Origin: Arthrobacter sp. Br18
GTDB taxonomy: Bacteria > Actinomycetota > Actinomycetes > Actinomycetales > Micrococcaceae
Assembly (NCBI RefSeq): GCF_000520555.1
Contig: NZ_KI914851.1
Location: forward strand, 1-32,892
Length of the DNA: 32,892 nt
Direction of reading: 5' to 3'
Shown here: piece after piece, positions 26,117 through 32,892 of the stretch
Layout: each line of letters starts with the position of its first letter
Numbering within the stretch: position 1 is the first letter of the stretch
Position numbers and translations under genes: made by a program
Notes under the pieces: generated by a model
Seen by the model: only the letters and a program-made list of their open reading frames with translations
What the model was told of the DNA's origin: nothing
The model's database searches: none

Positions 26117-26600
26117 ATTCCCCCTCGTCGCGGCCCTTGGGCACCGGCCACGCATCATCATCGCCCGGCGGAAGCCGGCAGAAGCTCTCCACCACCAGGC
26201 CCACGACGATCATCACTATGCCACCGGCCATGAGCGCGAGGGAACCCCACAGCGGACCGGGCGCGGAACGCACGCCGATGAGGCTCAGCTGGTCCACGAA
26301 GATGCCCGCGTGCCAGCCGAGGCTGAGCGCACCGGCGTAGGCGCAGGCCTGGGCGAGGATCAGGGTGCGCAGCGCGAGCATGGGGTCGAGGGCCTTCTTG
26401 CGGCTCCCGTTCCGCCAGGCGAGCACCCTCCTGCCGAAAATCAGGGTGACCCCCGTGATCGCCAGCACGGTGATCAGGGAACTGAGGTGGAGGGCGGGAG
26501 CCGGCAGCCCGTTGCGGGTTGCCCACCAGTTGACGAGCCAGCCCACCGCACCGGCCACAAGGCCGATCACTGCGAGCCAGCGGAACCGAATGTCACTCAC
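26109..26600 (-). CDS. DUF3180 four-helix membrane protein
   Basis: 163 residues from a GTG at 26600 (VSDIRFRWLAV). Four membrane segments are visible at about 8-26, 38-56, 78-98 and 117-138, with a conserved-looking basic loop (GRRVLAWRNGSRKKA) between the second and third. The family is actinobacterial and typically follows folK, as here. It overlaps folK by eight bases upstream and the PH gene by eight downstream. Function unknown. The frame is open far upstream in antiphase to folK, which is a shadow. Confidence 0.85.
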   Translation of the reverse strand: MSDIRFRWLAVIGLVAGAVGWLVNWWATRNGLPAPALHLSSLITVLAITGVTLIFGRRVLAWRNGSRKKALDPMLALRTLILAQACAYAGALSLGWHAGIFVDQLSLIGVRSAPGPLWGSLALMAGGIVMIVVGLVVESFCRLPPGDDDAWPVPKGRDEGEYA

Positions 26601-27099
26601 GGTGGACTCGGACTTCCTCGAACGGGGTGAGTCCGGAAAGATCGTCCGCTCCAGCCGCCAGTTCCCCCACGGGTATCCCACCAAGGGTGGCAGAGGCGTC
26701 CATCCAGGCCCACGGCTGCAGCACGAAGGCACGGTCGGCGGCACGTGGATGGGGGACGGTGAGCTTCTCGTCATCGGAGGTCCAGGCTCCATAGGTGATG
26801 ATGTCGATATCGAGCGTCCTCGGCCCCCAGCGCACGGTCCGCATGCGGTGGTGCTTGTCCTCCACGGCCTGGCAATGATCGAGAAGCTCATAGGGACCGA
26901 GATCGGTTTCCACTTCCACCACCATGTTGAGGTAGTCCGGCTGCTCGGGCCCACCCACCGCCTTCGTGCGCACCATCGGCGAGACCCCGCGGAGCCGGAC
27001 GCGGGGGGAGTCGACAAGGTCCCCGACCGCAAGGGACAGGGTGTCGATGCTGGCCCCCAGGTTGCTGCCGAGGGCCAGTACCGCACGGACCGTCGTCAT
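26593..27099 (-). CDS. folK: 2-amino-4-hydroxy-6-hydroxymethyldihydropteridine diphosphokinase
   Basis: Transfers pyrophosphate from ATP to 6-hydroxymethyl-dihydropterin in folate synthesis. The 168 residues show ALGSNLGAS (about 9-17), MVRTKAVGGPEQPDYLNMVV, and the catalytic HPPK signature RWGPRTLDIDI (about 90-100), followed by VPHPRAADRAFVL. The ATG at 27099 overlaps the folB stop by four bases. It completes the folE-folP-folB-folK set, so every pterin step between GTP and dihydropteroate except triphosphate removal is encoded here. Confidence 0.96.
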   Translation of the reverse strand: MTTVRAVLALGSNLGASIDTLSLAVGDLVDSPRVRLRGVSPMVRTKAVGGPEQPDYLNMVVEVETDLGPYELLDHCQAVEDKHHRMRTVRWGPRTLDIDIITYGAWTSDDEKLTVPHPRAADRAFVLQPWAWMDASATLGGIPVGELAAGADDLSGLTPFEEVRVHRE

Positions 27100-27497
27100 G
27101 ACCGGCTCCTGCGGACGGTGACCGCGACGTCGCCGAACGGTACCTCGATGGGTGCCTCCGGTTTGTGGACGGTCACCTCGACGGCGTCGACGGGGAAGGA
27201 TGCAAGGACCTCGCCCGCGATGTTCTCGGCGAGCGCCTCGATCAGGTTGAACGCCCTGCCCGTGATGATGCTGTAGACCTGCGCTGCCACTTCACCGTAG
27301 TGGGCGGTCTCGGCGAGGTCATCGCTGAGGCCCGCGGGGCGGAGATCCAGGTGCAGCACCAGATCCACCACGAAGGGCTGGCCGTCCCGGCGCTCGGAAT
27401 CGAAGACGCCGTGATAACCGATGGCGGTGATACCCGAGAGGAGGACGGTGTCGGCGGGCGCGTTCCAGCGCGCGGGCGCGGTTCCTAGCGCCGCCAT
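27096..27497 (-). CDS. folB: Dihydroneopterin aldolase
   Basis: Cleaves 7,8-dihydroneopterin to 6-hydroxymethyl-dihydropterin and glycolaldehyde. In the 133 residues GITAIGYHGVFDSERRDGQP carries the conserved active-site Glu. ETAHYGEVAAQVYSI, FNLIEALAENIA and the catalytic Lys region VEVTVHKPEAPI follow. The ATG at 27497 lies 13 bases inside the end of folP. Its N-terminal 15 residues extend slightly beyond the typical start, so a later start is possible but no better codon is seen. Confidence 0.94.
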   Translation of the reverse strand: MAALGTAPARWNAPADTVLLSGITAIGYHGVFDSERRDGQPFVVDLVLHLDLRPAGLSDDLAETAHYGEVAAQVYSIITGRAFNLIEALAENIAGEVLASFPVDAVEVTVHKPEAPIEVPFGDVAVTVRRSRS

Positions 27498-28390
27498 GCC
27501 GCGGCAACCTTCACGGCGTCGAGAGTTGCACCGGCGTCGTGCACGCGTACGCCCCACGCGCCGTTCGCCGCGGCGAGCGTCGAGGCGGCGAGGGTGGCGT
27601 TGTCACGCTCGGCGGGGGCCGCGGCCTTCCCGGCGGAGGTCAGCAGCGTTCCGAGGAACCTTTTCCGTGAGGCCCCGACCAGCACCCGGTGTCCCAGGGA
27701 CGTGAACTTCTCCAGCGAACGCAGCAGTTCCCAGTTGTGCCGGTCCGTCTTGGCGAACCCGAGGCCCGGGTCGAGGATGATCCGGTCCGCGTCCACTCCG
27801 GCACGAACGAAGGTGTCCCGGACCTCGAGGAGCTCCCCGAGCACCTCCTCCACCACGTTCGAGTAGGTGGCGAGGGAATCCATGGTCCGTGCGGTTCCCC
27901 GCCGGTGCGTGAGGATGTAGGGCACACCCCGGTCGGCGATGAGGTCGGGCATGCCCTGCTCAAACCCTGCACCGGAGATATCGTTGACGATGCCGGCGCC
28001 GGCGTCGAGCGCCTGCGCCGCCGTCTCGCTGTGCATGGTGTCGACGCTTACCAGTGCTCCTGCCCTGACCAGGGCCCGCACCACGGGAAGGATCCGTTCG
28101 AGCTCCCGTTCGGGCGGGACGTCGGCCGCCTGGGGACGGGTCGATTCCCCGCCGACATCGATGATGTCGGCGCCCGAGTACAGCAGCCGCAGGCCGTGGG
28201 CGATCGCCTCGTCGGTCGACGCGTACCGCCCGCCGTCACTGAAGGAGTCGGGGGTGACGTTGAGGATGCCCATCACCACGGCCCGGTCCTCCGGCAGGTC
28301 CTTGAACGTTCTGGCAACGCGGACGGGCCGGATCAGCGGCAGCGGTGATGTGGCAGGCCCGGTTCCGGGTGCTGCGGCAAGTGAATCCAT
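27485..28390 (-). CDS. folP: Dihydropteroate synthase
   Basis: Condenses 6-hydroxymethyl-dihydropterin pyrophosphate with p-aminobenzoate; the sulfonamide target. In the 301 residues the signature GILNVTPDSFSDGGRY is at 41-56. DIIDVGGESTRPQA, VSVDTMHSETA, INDISG, a ThrHisArg pABA region (LTHRRGT), DPGLGFAKT and GASRKRFLG follow. The ATG at 28390 is 14 bases after the folE stop. It overlaps folB at its end. Confidence 0.97.
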   Translation of the reverse strand: MDSLAAAPGTGPATSPLPLIRPVRVARTFKDLPEDRAVVMGILNVTPDSFSDGGRYASTDEAIAHGLRLLYSGADIIDVGGESTRPQAADVPPERELERILPVVRALVRAGALVSVDTMHSETAAQALDAGAGIVNDISGAGFEQGMPDLIADRGVPYILTHRRGTARTMDSLATYSNVVEEVLGELLEVRDTFVRAGVDADRIILDPGLGFAKTDRHNWELLRSLEKFTSLGHRVLVGASRKRFLGTLLTSAGKAAAPAERDNATLAASTLAAANGAWGVRVHDAGATLDAVKVAAAWRR

Positions 28391-28404
28391 GGTGGTACGT
28401 TGTC

Positions 28405-29022
28405 CTATCGTCCGAGTATGAGGCTCATGGCCTCGGCGCGCGTTGCCGTTTCGCGGATCTGGCCACGGACCGCCGAGGTGACGGTCTTCGCGCCCGGTTT
28501 GCGGATCCCGCGCATCGACATGCACATGTGCTCGCACTCGATGACGACGATCGCGCCCTCCGGCTGAAGGTGCGTCATGATGGCGTCCACGATCTGGGTG
28601 GTGAGCCGCTCCTGCACCTGCGGGCGCCGTGCGAACACCTCGACCAGGCGCGCGAGCTTGCTGAGGCCGGTGACCCGTCCGTCGGCCGAGGGGATGTACC
28701 CCACGTGCGCTGTGCCGTGGAAGGGGACGAGATGGTGCTCGCAGGTCGAGTAGAACGGAATGTCCTTCACCAGAACCAGCTCCTGGTGGTTCAGGTCGAA
28801 CGACGTCGAGAGGATCTCCTCGGCATTCTGGTGCAGTCCTGCAAACATCTCGGCGTAGGCCCTTGCCACTCGCTTCGGAGTATCAAGGAGCCCGTCGCGG
28901 TCCGGGTCCTCCCCGATCGCGATCAGGATCTCGCGGACCGCGCGCTGGATGCGGGGGAGGTCCACGGGCGACCCCGTGGCCACCAGGGCGGCGTCCATCA
29001 CTTCGTCATCGAACTCGGTCAC
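28405..29022 (-). CDS. folE: GTP cyclohydrolase I
   Basis: Converts GTP to 7,8-dihydroneopterin triphosphate, the first step of folate synthesis. In the 205 residues [20 protein letters not shown] lies at 37-56. The zinc ligands are in [10 protein letters not shown] (C94, H97) and EHMCMSMRG (C167). [20 protein letters not shown] and the C-terminal [15 protein letters not shown] complete the active site. The start is the GTG at 29022 (VTEFDDEV), 40 bases after the ftsH stop. A longer reading into the gap is out of family range. Confidence 0.97.
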   Translation of the reverse strand: MTEFDDEVMDAALVATGSPVDLPRIQRAVREILIAIGEDPDRDGLLDTPKRVARAYAEMFAGLHQNAEEILSTSFDLNHQELVLVKDIPFYSTCEHHLVPFHGTAHVGYIPSADGRVTGLSKLARLVEVFARRPQVQERLTTQIVDAIMTHLQPEGAIVVIECEHMCMSMRGIRKPGAKTVTSAVRGQIRETATRAEAMSLILGR

Positions 29023-29062
29023 GGATCTGATTCTATCGCTGTGCACTTTCGGAACCAGCCGC

Positions 29063-31135
29063 CTACGGCTGCCGGCTTCCCGTTCCGCCCTTGCCATCGT
29101 CGAACCCCCCGGATTCCGGCGACGGCAGTTCCGAGCCCTTCACGTCGAAGTCCCCGGGCAGGTGGGCGTCGGCGATCTGATCCTGCGGCGCCACGGTTTC
29201 CGGAGCCGGCTCCCCGGCTTCCAGCGCATCAGCCTGTTCCTTGCGGGACACGACCGGCGGCAGGGAGTGCACCGGGCGGGTCTGCTTCGACAGCCAGACG
29301 TCTCGCAGCTCCCGCTTCCGGATGTCGGTGAAGACCTCCGCGATCTCCGCCTGGTTGAGGGTTTCGCGCTCCAGCAGCTCCAGGGCGAGCTGGTCGAGGA
29401 CGTCCCGGTTCTCGGTGAGGATCTCGTAGGCCTCGTCATGGGCGTTGTCGATGAGCCGGCGTACCTCCTCATCCACGATCAGGGCCAGCTGGTCCGAGTA
29501 GTCGCGGTCGCTGCCCATGTCCCGGCCGAGGAACGGCTCGCCCCCGGCCGACCCGAGCTTGACCGCACCGATGCGCTCGCTCATGCCGTACTGGGTGACC
29601 ATCTTGCGGGCTGTCCCGGTGGCCTTCTCGATGTCGTTGGACGCTCCGGTGGAGGGGTCGTGGAACACGATCTCCTCCGCGACGCGGCCGCCCATCGCAT
29701 AGGCGAGCTGGTCCAGCAGTTCGTTGCGGCTCACCGAATACCGGTCGTCCGCCGGCATCACCATGGTGTAGCCGAGGGCACGTCCGCGGGGAAGGATCGT
29801 GATCTTCGTGACGGGGTCGGTATTCCGCAGTGCGGCCGCCACGAGCGCGTGCCCGCCCTCGTGGTAGGCGGTGATCTTCCGCTCCAGTTCCTTCATGACC
29901 CGGCTGCGCTTCTGCGGACCGGCGATGACGCGGTCGATGGCTTCGTCGAGCGCGCGGTCGTCGATGAGCTGTGCATTGGAACGCGCAGTCAGCAGGGCCG
30001 CTTCGTTGAGCACGTTCGCGAGGTCGGCGCCGGTGAACCCCGGGGTCTTCTTCGCGACGGATTTCAGATCCACGCCGCCCGCCATCGGCTTTCCCTGGGC
30101 ATGCACGCTGAGGATGTGCTCGCGGCCCTTCATATCCGGCGCCTCGACGCCGATCTGACGGTCGAAGCGTCCCGGCCGCAGCAGCGCGGGGTCGAGGACG
30201 TCGGGCCGGTTGGTCGCGGCGATGAGGATCACGTTGGTGGTGGCGTCGAAACCGTCCATCTCGACGAGCAGCTGGTTCAGCGTCTGTTCACGCTCGTCGT
30301 TGCCGCCGCCCACGCCCGCTCCGCGGTGCCGGCCCACGGCGTCGATCTCGTCGACGAAGATGATGGCCGGCGAGTTGTTCTTGGCCTGCTCGAAGAGGTC
30401 GCGGACACGGGAGGCACCGACGCCCACGAACATCTCGACGAAGTCCGAGCCCGAAATGGAATAGAAGGGAACCCCTGCCTCTCCTGCCACTGCACGGGCC
30501 AGGAGTGTCTTGCCGGTACCCGGCGGACCGTAGAGCAGGACGCCCTTGGGGATTTTCGCGCCGAGTGCCTGGAACTTCGCCGGCTCCTGGAGGAATTCCT
30601 TGATCTCGAGGAGCTCCTCGACGGCTTCGTCAGCTCCGGCGACGTCGGAGAAGGTGACCTGGGGCATGTCCTTGGAAATGAGTTTGGCCTTGGACTTGCC
30701 GAACTGCATGACCTTCGAGCCGCCGCCCTGCATGCGGGAGAGGAGGAACCAGAAGATGGCGCCCAGGATCAGGATGGGGAAGAGCAGGCTGGCGATGCTG
30801 AGGAACCAGTTGCTTTCGACCGGCTGGTCGGTGAAGCCGTCGACGTCGGAGGTGTTGATGGCCTCGACCACACCCTCGGCCCGGGCACTGCTGAAGAAGA
30901 ACTGGACGCTCCGGCCCATGTCCTCGTAGTCCTCGCGGAGGGTCAGGTCCACGCGCTGTTCGCCGTCGTAGATCTTCGCCTGTTCCACCTGGTCGCTCTG
31001 CAGCAGTTCCAGGCCCACGTTGGTGTCCACCCGGCTGCTGCCGTTGTTGAACACCGCGGGAAAGATGATCAGGAGCGCAGCCACCGCCAGGACGATCCAG
31101 AAGATGGGGCCCTTGAAGATATTCTTGAATTTCAT
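29063..31135 (-). CDS. ftsH: ATP-dependent zinc metalloprotease FtsH
   Basis: Membrane-anchored AAA+ protease that degrades misfolded and regulatory membrane proteins. In the 690 residues helix 1 is at about 10-29 and an extracytoplasmic FtsH-extracellular domain follows to about 110. Helix 2 is at 113-132, Walker A GPPGTGKT at 203-210, and Walker B is IIFVDEID. The second region of homology reads [20 protein letters not shown], and the zinc site is HEGGH (425-429). The SND downstream supplies the third ligand. The C-terminal tail after about 630 is Pro/Glu/Asp-rich ([13 protein letters not shown]) and probably disordered. The ATG at 31135 fits family length. It has a 179-base upstream region with its own dyad and likely promoter. 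Confidence 0.97.
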   Translation of the reverse strand: MKFKNIFKGPIFWIVLAVAALLIIFPAVFNNGSSRVDTNVGLELLQSDQVEQAKIYDGEQRVDLTLREDYEDMGRSVQFFFSSARAEGVVEAINTSDVDGFTDQPVESNWFLSIASLLFPILILGAIFWFLLSRMQGGGSKVMQFGKSKAKLISKDMPQVTFSDVAGADEAVEELLEIKEFLQEPAKFQALGAKIPKGVLLYGPPGTGKTLLARAVAGEAGVPFYSISGSDFVEMFVGVGASRVRDLFEQAKNNSPAIIFVDEIDAVGRHRGAGVGGGNDEREQTLNQLLVEMDGFDATTNVILIAATNRPDVLDPALLRPGRFDRQIGVEAPDMKGREHILSVHAQGKPMAGGVDLKSVAKKTPGFTGADLANVLNEAALLTARSNAQLIDDRALDEAIDRVIAGPQKRSRVMKELERKITAYHEGGHALVAAALRNTDPVTKITILPRGRALGYTMVMPADDRYSVSRNELLDQLAYAMGGRVAEEIVFHDPSTGASNDIEKATGTARKMVTQYGMSERIGAVKLGSAGGEPFLGRDMGSDRDYSDQLALIVDEEVRRLIDNAHDEAYEILTENRDVLDQLALELLERETLNQAEIAEVFTDIRKRELRDVWLSKQTRPVHSLPPVVSRKEQADALEAGEPAPETVAPQDQIADAHLPGDFDVKGSELPSPESGGFDDGKGGTGSRQP

Positions 31136-31187
31136 TCGACTTCGGGCAGCCAGCCCTGTCCCTCCTGCATAAGCACACCAGATAATT

Positions 31188-31232
31188 GGGCATCCGCTCG
31201 AGCGGCGCCCCAAAAACGCACCTCAAGTTATA
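31188..31232 (-). promoter_or_regulatory. ftsH upstream region: -10-like element and 23-bp dyad
   Basis: A minus-strand TATAAC (31227-31232) could be a -10 element; no convincing -35 lies 17 bases upstream of it. Just downstream, 31188-31210 holds GGGC, two bases, the perfect 12-bp palindrome CCGCTCGAGCGG (31194-31205), one base, and GCCC. Because AATTAT follows on the minus strand, the dyad could end the tilS-hpt transcript; as DNA it could instead be an operator in the ftsH leader. Confidence 0.35.
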
Positions 31233-31314
31233 CACCGTTCGTGATTCACCACGCTCGCATATGGGCATTAGTTCCCTGACGGCGTACAGCTGCGGCCTGC
31301 CGCCGCCGCGGGCG

Positions 31315-31866
31315 CTACTCGTAGACGTGCGGGGCGAGTGTGCCGATAAAGTCCAGGTTGCGGTACTTCTCGGCGAAATCGAGACCGTAACCGATGACGA
31401 ATTCATTCGGAATATCGAATCCCACGTACTTCACGTCGATCTCCACCTTCGCGGCGTCCGGCTTGCGCAGGAGGGTGCAGATCTCCACGGAAGCCGGCCC
31501 CCGCGAGAGCAGGTTCGCTTTCAGCCAGGACAGAGTGAGACCGGAGTCGATGATGTCCTCGGCGATGAGCACATGCTTTCCCATGAGATCCGTTTCGAGG
31601 TCCTTCAGGATCCGCACGACACCGGAGGACTGCGTGCCGGATCCGTAGGAGGACACCGCCATCCAGTCCATGGTGATGTGGGAGTGGAGCGCCCGCGCAA
31701 GGTCCGCCATCACCATGACCGCACCCTTCAGCACTCCCACGAGCAGGATGTCCCGGCCCGCGTAGTCGGCGTCGATCTGCGCGGCCAGTTCGTCGACCCG
31801 CTGCTGGATCTCTTCCCTGGTGTACAGGACGTGCTTGAGGTCGGGCCGGACGTCGTTGGAATCCAC
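31315..31866 (-). CDS. hpt: Hypoxanthine(-guanine) phosphoribosyltransferase
   Basis: Purine salvage: hypoxanthine or guanine plus PRPP to IMP or GMP. In the 183 residues [20 protein letters not shown] (41-60) forms the core, and the PRPP loop [14 protein letters not shown] (99-112) has the catalytic base D107. The C-terminal base-binding part is [17 protein letters not shown]. The ATG is three bases after the tilS stop, and the tilS-hpt-ftsH order is a widespread bacterial arrangement. Confidence 0.97.
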   Translation of the reverse strand: MDSNDVRPDLKHVLYTREEIQQRVDELAAQIDADYAGRDILLVGVLKGAVMVMADLARALHSHITMDWMAVSSYGSGTQSSGVVRILKDLETDLMGKHVLIAEDIIDSGLTLSWLKANLLSRGPASVEICTLLRKPDAAKVEIDVKYVGFDIPNEFVIGYGLDFAEKYRNLDFIGTLAPHVYE

Positions 31867-31869
31867 CAG

Positions 31870-32892
31870 TTACTCCTGAATTGAACGGTGCTGCGGCTCT
31901 GCGCCGCTGCGGTTGTTTCTAAAGACAAGACTGCCATAGCTTGGAGTTCCCGGAAGAACCGATCTGCCCCTCACCTGCCGGGAAACGCTGACGTGGCCGC
32001 CGAGCTGCACCGGCCCCGCAGATCCCTTCCGCGCCAGCAGCGACTCGGCGGCACGGAGCCGTTCGAAGCTCGGCTGGAGACCCCCGACGTCGACGGCGGC
32101 AAGCGCCAGCACCCGCTGGCGCAGGGATGGCGGGAGTGCCCGGAGGCGGTGCTCGGCCAGCAGGACTGTGCCGTCCTGCTCCGTTCGGAGCCCGGCGTAC
32201 GTGTCGGCGCTGACCTGTTCGAGGTAGTCGGCGTCCTGGGCGAGGATCCGCGAGGTGCGGAAGAGCGCCTGCGCGATTCCCGGCCCCAGCTGGTCCTCCA
32301 GGAAGGGAAGCACCGTGGCGCGCACCCGGGAGCGCGCGAAGGATTCGTCCGAGTTGGCGGGGTCCAGCCACGGCCGGAGGCCGTAGAACTCGCAGATGGC
32401 CTCCGTGTCGGCACGCCGGAGTTCGAGGAACGGCCGCCGGTAGGCGCCGCGGCGCACCGGCATCCCGGCCAGCGAGCGTGTGCCCGACCCGCGGGCCAGC
32501 CCGAGGAGCACCTGCTCCGCCTGGTCATCGAGCGTATGACCGAGCAGCACGGCCTCCGCACCGAGCGCCGCGGCGGCGTCGTCGAGGACGGCGTACCGCG
32601 CCGTGCGCGCCGCCGCTTCCGGGCCCATGCCTCCGCTGTGGACGGTGGCCGTACGCACCACCACGGGGTGGAGCCCGAGTTCTCCGAGTTGCCCGGCGGC
32701 CCGCCGGGCGACTGCCGCGCTGCCGGCCTGCAGCGCATGGTCGACGACGACGGCACCCACCCTGCACCGTCCGACCCGTGCGAAATGGGCTGCAACCGCA
32801 GCGAGCGCGAGCGAATCGGGGCCGCCGCTGCATGCCACGAGGATCATCGGGAGCAGCTGCGGGATTGCCTCCTGACCTGTCGGCCGGCTTGG
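31870..32892 (-). CDS. tilS: tRNA(Ile)-lysidine synthetase TilS, 5' end beyond window
   Basis: Converts cytidine 34 of the CAU-anticodon tRNA-Ile to lysidine using ATP and lysine. The PP-loop VACSGGPDSLAL, VDHALQ and LLGHTLDDQAEQVLLGLARG give the N-terminal ATP-pyrophosphatase domain. FLELRRADTEAICEFYGL and SRVRATVLPFLE follow, then a C-terminal substrate-binding part ending in HRSIQE. The frame stays open for 15 codons upstream of the ATG at 32847 to the window edge (PSRPTGQEAIPQLLP), and TilS proteins normally have a short extension there, so the true start is probably outside. 341 codons are visible. Confidence 0.94.
   Translation of the reverse strand, partial: PSRPTGQEAIPQLLPMILVACSGGPDSLALAAVAAHFARVGRCRVGAVVVDHALQAGSAAVARRAAGQLGELGLHPVVVRTATVHSGGMGPEAAARTARYAVLDDAAAALGAEAVLLGHTLDDQAEQVLLGLARGSGTRSLAGMPVRRGAYRRPFLELRRADTEAICEFYGLRPWLDPANSDESFARSRVRATVLPFLEDQLGPGIAQALFRTSRILAQDADYLEQVSADTYAGLRTEQDGTVLLAEHRLRALPPSLRQRVLALAAVDVGGLQPSFERLRAAESLLARKGSAGPVQLGGHVSVSRQVRGRSVLPGTPSYGSLVFRNNRSGAEPQHRSIQE

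Overview
The window looks like chromosome from a high-GC actinobacterium of the Arthrobacter/Micrococcaceae type. The signs are Lsr2, a ClpC with a ClgR-like operator, DisA, frequent GTG starts, and the gene order tilS-hpt-ftsH-folE-folP-folB-folK-DUF3180-PH-PH-DUF2520-panC-lysS-lsr2-clpC. The genus is inferred from gene content and order only. I see no rRNA, tRNA, CRISPR array, insertion sequence or phage gene.

Left arm (1 to about 7.0 kb) is accessory and strikingly decayed. A partial zinc alcohol dehydrogenase is divergent from a universal stress protein gene that has lost its middle. Next come the first codons of a second usp, an ArsR-type regulator with a +1 frameshift, and a SulP anion transporter cut by an in-frame TAG. 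An alpha/beta hydrolase follows whose membrane anchor and catalytic domain lie in different frames, then an intact PfkB-type phosphofructokinase. On the minus strand is a Fur-family regulator, also frameshifted, with a 23-bp operator-like dyad still in front of it. Downstream of it is a 78-residue protein carrying four regularly spaced G-x-Y repeats. Usp, alcohol dehydrogenase and pfkB together recall dormancy/hypoxia (DosR-type) regulons, and two related 14-bp boxes precede the usp gene.

Middle (7.1 to 17.2 kb) is mostly intact core and metabolic genes: radA and disA (DNA repair and c-di-AMP checkpoint), a single-pass surface protein, mutY, and the dihydroxyacetone kinase operon dhaK-dhaL-dhaM with HPr fused to DhaM. 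A CsbD stress protein, an N-acetylglutamate synthase and an S9 peptidase follow.

Right arm (17.3 to 32.9 kb) is entirely minus strand. Transcription runs from tilS (cut by the window end) through hpt, ftsH, four folate genes, DUF3180, two PH-domain membrane proteins, DUF2520, panC, lysS and a small membrane protein, then lsr2 and clpC. From folP to panC every junction overlaps by 4 to 14 bases, which suggests one translationally coupled unit joining folate synthesis, envelope proteins and pantothenate synthesis. lsr2 has its own well-formed promoter inside a GC-rich dyad, and clpC has its own ClgR-like site.

I found no convincing new multi-gene system. The most unusual items are the G-x-Y repeat protein beside the broken Fur gene, the concentration of broken genes in the first 7 kb, the lsr2 promoter dyad, and the overlapping folate/PH/pantothenate chain.
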